Origin: JAWVEV01 sp033856535
Lineage (GTDB): Bacteria; Actinomycetota; Thermoleophilia; Miltoncostaeales; Miltoncostaeaceae
Length of the DNA stretch: 53,357 bases
Direction: 5' to 3'
NCBI GenBank assembly: GCA_033856535.1
Contig: JAWVEV010000014.1
Span: 1 to 53,357, forward strand
Positions 1 to 7,486 of this stretch are shown here, one piece after another (the first letter of the stretch is position 1; the number at the start of each line of letters is the position of its first letter). The translations under genes and the position numbers were made by a program. The notes beneath the pieces were generated by a model, which saw only the letters and a list, made by a program, of their open reading frames with translations, had not been told where the DNA came from and searched no databases.

Positions 1-7
1 ACCGCAT
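1..7 (-). CDS. Start of a gene cut by the window edge, probably a second YCII/DGPF-domain protein
   Basis: Only the ATG and about one more codon lie in the window (minus-strand ATG at 7-5, then CGG). The identification rests on the leader. Bases 1-67 match 10703-10768, the start and leader of the YCII-domain gene at 10287-10709, including start codon, second codon, Shine-Dalgarno AGGAGG and an upstream hairpin. YCII/DGPF genes often occur in several copies in actinobacterial genomes, so a paralogue just outside the window is the simplest reading. The protein itself cannot be seen. Confidence 0.5.
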
Positions 8-67
8 CTCGCTCCTCCTCGGTCTGCGGGCCGGCCGTCCCGGCCCGTCACCCAGGCGACGAACGGG
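1..67 (-). repeat. Leader repeat, copy 1 (hairpin, Shine-Dalgarno and start codon)
   Basis: This stretch is nearly identical to 10703-10768: one 22-base identical block, then blocks of 11, 14 and 13 identical bases separated by short differences. Read on the minus strand it holds a hairpin with 7-bp arms (GGGCCGG at 28-34, CCGGCCC at 40-46), then AGGAGG six bases before the ATG. The loop differs by one base between copies while the arms are identical. Confidence 0.8.
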
Positions 68-280
68 CGGCGGCGGGATCGACATCAGGCGCGAAATTCT
101 TTCCGCCGACCATCCTGACGGGTCGGCGAGGCCGGGTTCGACCGGTCCGAGCGGAGATTTCCTCGCCGGGCCGGGAACAATCCGGCCCTCCCGGAGTAGT
201 TCCGTGTGGAGGCCCGAGCGGCCGCCCGCCGCGGCCGCACGCCATCGCGCCCCGGCGACCACGGCCGGGCGGGAGCGCGC

Positions 281-541
281 GTGTCGGAGTTCGCGGGGAC
301 GATCTGGCGCTGGGCCGCCATCGCGGCCCTGGTGGTGGTGGGGGCGATCGCGGTGATCACGCTCAGCTTCGACGACGGCGAGCCCGCGCCGGCGAGCCTG
401 TCCGATCCGCCCTCCGCGCGGGAGGGAGCCGGCGGCGGCGCCCGCGACGACTGCGGCGAGGTCGAGCGGCTGCTCTCGGCGGCGGCCCTGCTCCCCGGCG
501 ACATCTGCCGCACGCGCAAGGCGGCGAGTGTCGCACCCTGA
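281..541 (+). CDS. Small single-pass membrane protein, unknown
   Basis: About 86 residues. I start it at GTG 281 rather than the upstream in-frame codon at 206 because the protein then begins SEFAGTIWRW and runs directly into one hydrophobic segment (about residues 10-29), with GGGAG about six bases upstream. After the membrane segment comes an acidic, Pro/Ala-rich stretch and a short tail with two cysteines, probably outside the membrane. No domain is recognised. The neighbour on the right is on the opposite strand, so it is probably a single-gene unit. A coding-looking stretch in another frame follows the stop, so a frameshift in the C-terminus is possible. Confidence 0.45.
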   Translation: MSEFAGTIWRWAAIAALVVVGAIAVITLSFDDGEPAPASLSDPPSAREGAGGGARDDCGEVERLLSAAALLPGDICRTRKAASVAP

Positions 542-888
542 CGGGTACCCAGCGCCGGTTGACGCGCCTCGCCCGCCTGCGCGTCGAGCCGGTGGTGGAC
601 CGCGAGGGCGACGTCATCGGCGTCGAGCTCACGGTCCCGGGCCGACGAGGAGGCGCCGCGCCCGCGTGCGGCGCGGAGCGCCCCCCTTGCCGCAGGGGCC
701 CGCGGGCCTCCGGTGAGGAGACGGGGAGCGCCACGGCGTTTGGACGTCAATTGACGCAAGCGCCGCGTGGCGATTGTCGTTGGACAGAAAGCTCCGATCT
801 GCAGCGTCCTTCCGCGCCGACGACATTTGATGGAAACGCGCTGCGTCGAATGACGCGGCAGGCGGTGGGCGCCCAGAGGGGGGCTCCG
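542..888. other. Gene-poor stretch with a coding-like fragment and an AT-richer island
   Basis: No convincing complete gene lies here. From TTG 559, for about 30 codons, one plus-strand frame reads like protein (RVEPVVDREGDVIGVELTVP), but it has no ribosome binding site and degenerates into low-complexity sequence. It may be a gene remnant or a frameshifted end of the preceding small gene. Bases about 740-850 are clearly less GC-rich than the surroundings and carry a perfect palindrome (745-756). I see no tRNA or rRNA. Confidence 0.4.
745..756. promoter_or_regulatory. Perfect 12-bp palindrome CGTCAATTGACG, candidate operator
   Basis: The sequence equals its own reverse complement and sits in a short AT-richer island between two small membrane-protein genes transcribed away from it or towards it. 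TTGACG within it could also serve as a -35 element. This is suggestive only; a palindrome of this length can occur by chance in 53 kb. Confidence 0.3.
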
Positions 889-1071
889 TCAGTCAGCCAG
901 CCCCGGGAACCAGGCGGGGGAGCTGAGCGCGGCGAGGATCAGCACCAGGAGTCCCAGCCGGACGAGGCGCCCCCGCCTGCGCGCGCGCCGGTCCGCCGGC
1001 TCGTCGCCCGCGGACCCGCCCCCCGCCCCGGACCAGATCAGCTCGACGAGAAACTCGATCAGGTCGGCCAC
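889..1071 (-). CDS. Small membrane protein, unknown
   Basis: Sixty residues, starting MADLIEFLVELIW. A short amphipathic N-terminus is followed by an Arg/Asp-rich linker (RRARRRGRLVR) and one hydrophobic segment near the C-terminus (about residues 39-55), ending in PAWFPGLAD. The arginine cluster before the hydrophobic segment suggests insertion with the N-terminus in the cytoplasm. It lies 30 bases downstream of the trans-sulfuration enzyme gene on the same strand, so the two may be co-transcribed. No family is recognised. Confidence 0.5.
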   Translation of the reverse strand: MADLIEFLVELIWSGAGGGSAGDEPADRRARRRGRLVRLGLLVLILAALSSPAWFPGLAD

Positions 1072-1101
1072 GGGGAAATGCTTCCCGCGACCCGCGCCCG
1101 C

Positions 1102-2281
1102 TCACCCGCTCAGGGCTTGGTCCAGGTCGGCGATCAGGTCCTCCGGGTCCTCCAGGCCGATCGACAGGCGCACCAGGCCGGCGGCGATGCCGCGCCGGTC
1201 GCGCTCCTCCGGCGTCAGGTCGTGGTGGGTGCTCGCGACCGGCTGGGTGGCCAGGCTCTCGACGCTCCCCAGGCTCACCGCGTTGGCGATCAGGCGCAGG
1301 CGGTCCACCACCGCGGTGGCCCCGGCCTCGTCGCCGTCGACCGTGAAGGTCACCATGCCCCCGGAGCCGCGCATCTGACGGGCGGCGATCTCGGCGGCCC
1401 GGCCCTCCAGCAGCGCCGGGTGCCGCGTCTCGACCACCTTGGGGTGGCCGGCGAGGAACCGCGCCACCGCCTCGGCGCCGGCGTTCTGCGCCCGCACCCG
1501 CACCACCAGCGTCCGCAGGCTGCGCGAGAGCAGGAAGGCGACCTCCGGGGCGATGATCTGCCCCAGGCTCTTGCGCCAGTTCCAGATCGGCTTCAGCAGC
1601 TCGGCCGAGCCCATGACCGCTCCCGCGGTCAGGTCGCTGTGCCCGCCCAGGTACTTGGTCGCGCTGTGCACCACCAGGTCCGCCGTGGTCGAGCGGGTTC
1701 TGGTTCACCGGGCTGGCGAAGGTGTTGTCGACGACCACCAGGGCGCCGGCGGCGTGCGCGGTCCCGGCGGCGGCGGCGATGTCGATCACGCCGAGCCCCG
1801 GGTTGGTCGGCGTCTCGAAGAAGACCAGCCGGGTGGTCTCCTCCAGCGCATCGGCCAGGCGGTCCGCCTCGTCGACCATCAGGAAGGTCGAGCGGACGCC
1901 GAGCCGGGGGAGGTTCCAGGCGAGCAGCTCCTGCGTGCCGCCGTAGACGTCGCCGATGCACACCACGTGGTCGCCGGCCTGCACGTGGCCGAGGATCGTC
2001 GCGGACTCGGCGGCCATGCCCGAGGAGAACGCCAGCGCCGCCTCGGCGCCCTCGAGGTCGGCGAGCTTGGCCTCGACCGCGCGGATCGTCGGGTTGAGCC
2101 CGTACCGGGTGTAGATGTTCCCGACCCGCCGGCCCTCCAGCACGTCCAGCAGGTCGGCGGTGCTGTCGAAGCCGAAGGTGGTGTGGTTGTAGAGCGGCGC
2201 GTGCAGCGCGCCCTCGGCGTCGCGCACGTCGCCGGCGTGCACGCAGCGCGTGCTCAGGCCGTGGCCGGTCCCCTCCCCCAT
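1102..2281 (-). pseudogene. PLP-dependent trans-sulfuration enzyme (cystathionine gamma-synthase / methionine gamma-lyase family), frameshifted
   Basis: Enzymes of this family make or break C-S bonds in homocysteine, cystathionine or methionine metabolism; which reaction applies cannot be told from sequence. The N-terminal part (ATG 2281, preceded by AGGGGGG) runs about 199 residues with family motifs: YTRYGLNPT, AFSSGMAA and VVVDNTFASP. After NQNPLDHG the frame breaks at 1681-1686. The rest continues in another frame, including the PLP-lysine motif HSATKYLGGHSD (Lys codon 1654-1656) and a complete C-terminus to TGA 1102. Restoring two bases (GGCGG to GGCGCGG) rejoins the two into one normal-length protein of about 393 residues. 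Everything else is intact, so this is either a recent mutation or a sequencing/assembly error. Confidence 0.8.
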
Positions 2282-2346
2282 GGTCGCCCCCCTGTCGCCG
2301 TGCCGATCGCCGTCCGCACCGTACGCCGCGTCCGCATCGGCCGGCC

Positions 2347-3762
2347 TCACCGCGCCGGGTAGGGCTCCAGCACGCTCCGGTCGGCGTCCACGTCGAGCGG
2401 TCGGCCGACCAGGGGGAAGGCCCGCTGCGGGCAGCCGGCCCGCTCGCACAGGCGGCAGCCGGGTCCGATCGGCACCGCCGTGGCCGGGTCGTCCGGCGCG
2501 AGCCCGCGCGCGTAGACCAGGCGCGGCGCGTGGCGCGCGTCGCAGCCGAGCCCCAGCGCGTACTCGGCCCCCGGGCTGCCGTAGGCCCCCGCGCGCCGGC
2601 CGATCGCGTGCGCGATCCAGAGATACGCCCGGCCGTCGGGCATGCTCGCCATCTGGGCCAGGAAGCGCCCGGGCGTCGCGAAGGCCTCGTAGACGTTCCA
2701 CAGCGGGCAGGTGCCGCCGATCCGCGAGAAGTGGAAGTCGGTGGCCGAGTGGCGCTTCGAGACGTTGCCGGCCCGGTCGACCCGCACGAACACGAACGGC
2801 ACGCCGGCCGCGCCCGGGCGCTGCAAGGTGCTGAGCCGGTGGCAGACGGTCTCGATGCTGACCCCGAAGCGGTCGCCCAGCAGGCCGACGTCGTAGCCCA
2901 GCCGCTCGGCGTCGGCCAGGAACGGGAGGTACGGGAGCATGACCGCGCCGGCGAAGTAGTTGGCCAGCCCGATCCGCGCCAGCGCGCGCGACTCGTCGCT
3001 GGAGAGGACCGGCGCCGCCGTGAGCGCGTCGAGGTCGGCCGCGTGCTCCAGCAGCGCCCACTGCGCCGCGAGCTGAAAGGCCCGCCGGCCGGCCGAGAGC
3101 CCGGCCGAGAGCCTCAGCACCCCGGCCCGCCGGTCGAGCCGCCGGCGCGCGTCGGGGTCGTCGGCGGTCTCGGTCCGCACCCCGTGGCGCTCCTCGAGCA
3201 GCGCGGCCAGGCCGGCGGCGGCCGCCGCCGCCGGGCCGACCCGCTCCGCCAGGCGCTCGGCCGCCAGGTCGAGCCCGGCGAAGTGGTTGCGGTTGTCGTA
3301 GACGAAGTCGAGCACCTCGTCGTAGGGCGACACCGGCAGGATCGCCCCTTCGGGCAGCCGCGCGCCGAGCCCGATCGCCAGCTCCTCGACCCGCCGGCGC
3401 GCGTCGGTCGCCCGCCGGTGAAGGCTCACCAGGGACCGCGCGATGGCCGGGAACGAGGCGATCAGCTCGCGCACGTCCTCGCCGCCGACCCCCTCCTCGG
3501 CCCCCGAGGCCGGGTCGGTCAGCGCCGCGTGGACGTCGGCCGCCAGCCGCGCGCCGTCGTCCTCGGAGAGGCCCCGCACGTCGATCCCGAGCTCGGAGCT
3601 CAGGCGCAGCAGCACGGCCACGGTCAGCGGCCGCTGGTTGCGCTCGATCTGGTTCAGGTAGCTCGGCGAGATCCCGATCTGGCGCGCCAGCGCGGCCTGG
3701 GTGAGCCCGCGCGTCTCCCGCGCCCGGCGCAGCTGCGGCCCGATGAAGAGCTTGGTCCTCAC
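2347..3762 (-). CDS. prpR: Short-chain fatty acid / methylcitrate regulator (PrpR/MccR/RamB family)
   Basis: 471 residues, the usual family length. Residues about 8-62 form an XRE-type helix-turn-helix (RETRGLTQAALARQIGIS, SYLNQIERNQRPL). The middle resembles the ImmA/IrrE-like region of this family. The C-terminal domain carries the family cysteine cluster CRLCERAGC (Cys436, Cys439, Cys444). Mycobacterial PrpR binds an iron-sulfur cluster through C-terminal cysteines, so a redox or ligand-sensing role is likely by homology. The gene is divergent from prpDBC with 124 bases between the starts, the standard arrangement for a regulator of propionyl-CoA disposal. It probably senses a short-chain acyl-CoA and activates prpDBC; that is known of relatives, not shown here. 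Confidence 0.9.
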   Translation of the reverse strand: MRTKLFIGPQLRRARETRGLTQAALARQIGISPSYLNQIERNQRPLTVAVLLRLSSELGIDVRGLSEDDGARLAADVHAALTDPASGAEEGVGGEDVRELIASFPAIARSLVSLHRRATDARRRVEELAIGLGARLPEGAILPVSPYDEVLDFVYDNRNHFAGLDLAAERLAERVGPAAAAAAGLAALLEERHGVRTETADDPDARRRLDRRAGVLRLSAGLSAGRRAFQLAAQWALLEHAADLDALTAAPVLSSDESRALARIGLANYFAGAVMLPYLPFLADAERLGYDVGLLGDRFGVSIETVCHRLSTLQRPGAAGVPFVFVRVDRAGNVSKRHSATDFHFSRIGGTCPLWNVYEAFATPGRFLAQMASMPDGRAYLWIAHAIGRRAGAYGSPGAEYALGLGCDARHAPRLVYARGLAPDDPATAVPIGPGCRLCERAGCPQRAFPLVGRPLDVDADRSVLEPYPAR

Positions 3763-3886
3763 CGGCGGTTCATTCGCAACCTTCGCACTTCACACGCATG
3801 GCCCTCGCAAACCCGCACTAGTCGACAGTTTCTGCACCTGTGACTGTACGCATCCTGCGAAGGCACGATCAAGGGAGAACGCCGAG
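3763..3886. promoter_or_regulatory. Divergent prpR/prpD promoter region with TTCGCA-type half sites
   Basis: This 124-base gap between divergent starts is visibly less GC-rich than its surroundings. It contains TTCGCA at 3774-3779 and 3782-3787, the related TCGCAAA at 3805-3811, and TGCGAA (inverted) at 3856-3861. They resemble the TTTGCAAA-like sites described for RamB/PrpR regulators, so they are good candidates for autoregulation and prpD activation. The ribosome binding site for prpD (AGGGAG, 3872-3877) lies at the right end. No clear -10/-35 pair could be fixed by eye. Confidence 0.55.
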
Positions 3887-5392
3887 GTGACGACCCACAC
3901 GGTGCGCACGCGCCGCTCCGCCGACCCGCTGAGCCCCGAGGACGAGCTGGCCTTCCGTCTCGCCCGGGCCGCCGTCGACCCCGCCCCGCTCGACGAGGCC
4001 GCGGTCGAGACCGCCGTCGACCGGGTGATCGACAACGCCGCGGTGGCCGCCGCCTCGCTGCGCCGGCCGCCGGTCGCGAGCGCCCGCGCCCAGGCCCTGG
4101 CCCACCCCTTCGCGCCCGGCGCCACGGTGCTCGGGATGCCCGCGGCGCGGCGCGTGTCGCCCGAGTGGGCCGCCTGGGCCAACGGGGTCGCGGTGCGCGA
4201 GCTCGACTTCCACGACACCTTCCTGGCGGCCGACTACTCGCACCCCGGCGACAACATCCCGCCGGTCCTGGCCGTCGCGCAGCACTGCGGCCTCTCCGGC
4301 GCCGACGCCGTGCGCGGCATCGTGGCCGCCTACGAGATCCAGGTCGCCCTGGTGCGCGGCATCTGCCTTCACGAGCACCGCATCGACCACGTGGCGCACC
4401 TCGGCCCGTCGGCCGCGTGCGGCATCGGCGCGGCGCTCGACCTGCCGGCCGAGACCGTCTCCCAGGCCGTGGCCCAGGCGCTGCACGTGACCACGGCCAC
4501 CCGGCAGTCGCGCAAGGGGACGATCTCCAGCTGGAAGGCCCACGCTCCCGCCTTCGCGGCGAAGATGGCCGTCGAGGCCGTCGACCGGGCGATGCGCGGC
4601 GAGCGCTCGCCGGCCCCGATCTACGAGGGGGAGGACGGCGTCATCGCCTGGCTGCTGGGCGGCGCCGGCGTGGCCTACGAGGTCGAGCTTCCCGAGCCCG
4701 GCGAGCCCAAGCGCGGGATCCTCGCGACCTACACCAAGGAGCACTCGGCCGAGTACCAGGCCCAGGCGCTGATCGACCTGGCGCGCCGCATGGCGCCGGC
4801 GATCGGCGACCTCTCGCGGGTGCGCGAGATCGTGCTGCACACGAGCCACCACACCCACCAGGTGATCGGGACCGGCTCGAACGACCCGCAGAAGATGGAT
4901 CCGCTCGCCAGCCGCGAGACGCTCGACCACTCGATCCCGTACATCCTCGCGGTGGCCCTGCAGGACCGGGCCTGGCACCACGAGCGGTCATACGCGCCCG
5001 AGCGGGCCCGCCGGCCCGACACCGTCGCGCTCTGGCACAGCATCCGCACCGTCGAGGACCCGGAGTGGACCGCCCGGTACCACGACCCCGATCCGGAACG
5101 GCGGGCCTTCGGCGGGCGCCTCGTGGTGACGCTCGACGACGGCACGGTCATCGAGGACGAGCTCGGGGTGGCCGACGCGCACCCGCGCGGCGCGCGGCCC
5201 TTCGCCCGGCCTCAGTACGTCGAGAAGTTCCGGACCCTGGCCGAGGGCGTGATCGCGCCGGCCGAGCAGGACCGCTTCCTGGCGGTCGCCGAGTCGCTGC
5301 CCGAGCTGCGGCCCGAGCAGCTCGGCCTGCTCACCTTCACCGCCGACGGTGACCTCACCGCCGGCGTCCCGACCGGGATCTTCGACCGATGA
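3887..5392 (+). CDS. prpD: 2-methylcitrate dehydratase PrpD
   Basis: Dehydrates 2-methylcitrate to 2-methyl-cis-aconitate in the methylcitrate cycle, which removes propionyl-CoA from odd-chain fatty acids, branched amino acids or sterol side chains. About 501 residues, full MmgE/PrpD length. Family features include the NGVAVRELDFHDTF segment, GDNIPPVLAVAQ, KGTISSWKAHAPAFAAKMAV and the C-terminal SIPYILAVALQD. The open frame runs further upstream, but I start at GTG 3887 because AGGGAG lies about nine bases before it and the protein family begins here. The stop overlaps the prpB start (ATGA), so the two are translationally coupled. Confidence 0.95.
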   Translation: MTTHTVRTRRSADPLSPEDELAFRLARAAVDPAPLDEAAVETAVDRVIDNAAVAAASLRRPPVASARAQALAHPFAPGATVLGMPAARRVSPEWAAWANGVAVRELDFHDTFLAADYSHPGDNIPPVLAVAQHCGLSGADAVRGIVAAYEIQVALVRGICLHEHRIDHVAHLGPSAACGIGAALDLPAETVSQAVAQALHVTTATRQSRKGTISSWKAHAPAFAAKMAVEAVDRAMRGERSPAPIYEGEDGVIAWLLGGAGVAYEVELPEPGEPKRGILATYTKEHSAEYQAQALIDLARRMAPAIGDLSRVREIVLHTSHHTHQVIGTGSNDPQKMDPLASRETLDHSIPYILAVALQDRAWHHERSYAPERARRPDTVALWHSIRTVEDPEWTARYHDPDPERRAFGGRLVVTLDDGTVIEDELGVADAHPRGARPFARPQYVEKFRTLAEGVIAPAEQDRFLAVAESLPELRPEQLGLLTFTADGDLTAGVPTGIFDR

Positions 5393-6315
5393 GCGGCTCC
5401 CTGCTCGCGGTCGATCGGCCGAGCCCGTCGGCCAAGCGCGCCGCCTTCCGCGCCGGCCTCGCCTCGGGGCGGCTGCTGCGGATGCCCGGCGCCTTCTCGC
5501 CGCTGGTGGCGATGGCGGTCGAGGACGCCGGCTTCGACGGCGTCTACGTCTACGGCGCGGCGCTGTCGGCCGACCTCGGCCTGCCCGACGTCGGCCTCAC
5601 CACGCTGAGCGAGGTGGCCGGCCGCGGCGCCGAGATCGCCCGCGCCACCGCCCTTCCCGCGCTGATCGACGCGGACACCGGCTTCGGCGAGGCCCTGAAC
5701 GTGGCCCGCACGGTGCAGGCGCTGGAGGACGCGGGCCTGGCCGGCTGCCACCTGGAGGACCAGGTGAACCCGAAGCGCTGCGGCCACCTCGACGGCAAGG
5801 CGCTGGTGGGCGCGGACGAGATGGTGCGCCGGGTGCGCGCGGCGGTCGACGCCCGCCGCGACCCGGACTTCGTGATCTGCGCCCGCACCGACGCCCGCGG
5901 GCCCGAGGGCCTCGACGCCGCCGTCGGGCGCGCGCGTCGCTACGTGGACGCCGGCGCGGACATGGTCTTCCCCGAGGCCCTGGCCGACGAGCGCGAGTTC
6001 ACCGCCTTTCGCGCGGCGATCGACGTGCCCCTGCTGGCCAACATGACCGAGTTCGGGAAGTCGCGGCTGCTCGACGCCGCGACCCTCGAATCGCTCGGCA
6101 TCAACCTCGTCATCTACCCGGTCACCACCCTGCGCCTGGCGATGGGCGCCGTGGAGGAGGGCCTGCGCGCGATCGCGGCCGACGGCACCCAGGAAAGCCT
6201 GATGGCGCGCATGCAGACCCGGGGCCGGCTCTACGACCTGATCGGCTACTCGGACTACCGCGTCTTCGACGCCTCCGTGGCCGACTCCACCCTTCCCACA
6301 GGAGCCGCCCGATGA
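5389..6315 (+). CDS. prpB: Methylisocitrate lyase PrpB
   Basis: Cleaves 2-methylisocitrate to pyruvate and succinate, the last step of the methylcitrate cycle. 308 residues, an isocitrate-lyase/PEP-mutase superfamily barrel. The catalytic loop motif KRCGH is at residues 129-133 with the nucleophile-region Cys131. Metal-binding acidic residues are in ALIDADTGFG (about 91-100) and in HLEDQ (about 121-125). It overlaps prpD by four bases at the front and prpC by four bases at the end, which indicates one tightly coupled operon. Isocitrate lyase proper is longer and carries extra insertions, so methylisocitrate lyase is the better call, also from context. Confidence 0.95.
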   Translation: MSGSLLAVDRPSPSAKRAAFRAGLASGRLLRMPGAFSPLVAMAVEDAGFDGVYVYGAALSADLGLPDVGLTTLSEVAGRGAEIARATALPALIDADTGFGEALNVARTVQALEDAGLAGCHLEDQVNPKRCGHLDGKALVGADEMVRRVRAAVDARRDPDFVICARTDARGPEGLDAAVGRARRYVDAGADMVFPEALADEREFTAFRAAIDVPLLANMTEFGKSRLLDAATLESLGINLVIYPVTTLRLAMGAVEEGLRAIAADGTQESLMARMQTRGRLYDLIGYSDYRVFDASVADSTLPTGAAR

Positions 6316-7430
6316 GCACGGCCACCGAGGTTCACAAGGGGCTCGCCGGGGTGGTCGTCGACCGCACCGCGATCTCGAACGTCGTCCCCGAGACCAACTC
6401 GCTCACCTACCGGGGCTACCCGGTCCAAGAGCTCGCCGCGACGCGGTCCTTCGAGGAGGTCGCCTACCTGATCTGGCACGGCGAGCTGCCGGCGCCTGCC
6501 GAGCTGGCGGCCTTCACCGAGCGCGAGCGGGCGCAGCGCGAGATGAGCCGCTCGGCGATCGCCGCGATCGAGCGGCTGCCGGACACCTGCCACCCGATGG
6601 ACGTGCTGCGGAGCGCCGTGAGCGCCTTCGGCGCGGAGGACCCCACCGAGGGCGCCGGCGACCGCGCGGCGCTGCTCGCCAAGGGTCTGGCGATGATGGC
6701 CCGCCTGCCGACCGCGGTCGCGCTCGATCGCCGGCGGCGGCACGGCCTGCCGCGCATCCCGCCGGACCCCTCGCTCGGCTTCAGCGAGAACTTCTTCCAC
6801 ATGTGCTTCGGCGAGGTGCCGGAGCCGGCGATCGTCCGCGCCTTCGACGTCTCGCTGATCCTCTACGCCGAGCACAGCTTCAACGCCTCGACGTTCACGG
6901 CGCGGGTCGTCACCTCGACGCTCTCGGACGTCTACAGCGCGGTGATCGCCGCGATCGGGGCGCTCAAGGGCCCGCTGCACGGCGGGGCGAACGAGGCCGT
7001 GATGGAGATGATGGAGGAGATCGGGGACCCCGACCTGGCCGCCGAGTGGCTGCGCGACGCGCTGGCCTCCAAGCGCAAGGTGATGGGCTTCGGGCACCGC
7101 GTCTACAAGCGCGGCGACTCGCGCGTGCCGACCATGCGGGACGCCTTCCTCGACGTGGCGGCGGTCCGCGACGGCGAGCGCTGGGTGCGGATGTACGACG
7201 CCCTCGAGCGCACGATGATCGAGCTGAAGGACATCCACCCCAACCTCGACTTCCCCGCCGGCCCGACCTACCACCTGATGGGCTTCGACACGCCCATGTT
7301 CACGCCCATCTTCGTGATGAGCCGGATCACGGGCTGGACCGCACACGCGATCGAGCAGCTCGAGAGCAACGCGCTGATCCGGCCGCTGAGCCTGTACGAG
7401 GGCCCGGCACAGCGGGCCGTGCCGGTATGA
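6312..7430 (+). CDS. prpC: 2-methylcitrate synthase PrpC (citrate synthase family)
   Basis: Condenses propionyl-CoA with oxaloacetate. 372 residues, the size of the short bacterial methylcitrate/citrate synthases. Visible family motifs are NSLTYRGYPVQELA near the N-terminus, GALKGPLHGGANEAV with an active-site histidine, and VMGFGHRVYKRGDSR with the second histidine and a substrate arginine. The ATG overlaps the prpB stop. Citrate synthase activity cannot be excluded from sequence, but the position as third gene of prpDBC under a PrpR regulator makes methylcitrate synthase the likely role. Converging transcription from the next gene begins 56 bases downstream. Confidence 0.93.
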   Translation: MSTATEVHKGLAGVVVDRTAISNVVPETNSLTYRGYPVQELAATRSFEEVAYLIWHGELPAPAELAAFTERERAQREMSRSAIAAIERLPDTCHPMDVLRSAVSAFGAEDPTEGAGDRAALLAKGLAMMARLPTAVALDRRRRHGLPRIPPDPSLGFSENFFHMCFGEVPEPAIVRAFDVSLILYAEHSFNASTFTARVVTSTLSDVYSAVIAAIGALKGPLHGGANEAVMEMMEEIGDPDLAAEWLRDALASKRKVMGFGHRVYKRGDSRVPTMRDAFLDVAAVRDGERWVRMYDALERTMIELKDIHPNLDFPAGPTYHLMGFDTPMFTPIFVMSRITGWTAHAIEQLESNALIRPLSLYEGPAQRAVPV

Positions 7431-7486
7431 GCGCGGTCACGGACTATGCGTTCTGCGCCGAGGGGATCTGGGCCTGGCCCGGCCCA

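Noticed and set aside
500..560. Possible tRNA remnant (a minus-strand frame reads VPVRVRHSPP, a pattern often seen across tRNA genes)
   Set aside because: No acceptor or anticodon stem could be built on either strand and there is no GGTTCGA T-loop.
7469..7486. Weak hairpin TGGGCC/GGCCCA between prpC and the acyltransferase gene
   Set aside because: Six-base stem, no T-tract; too weak to call.
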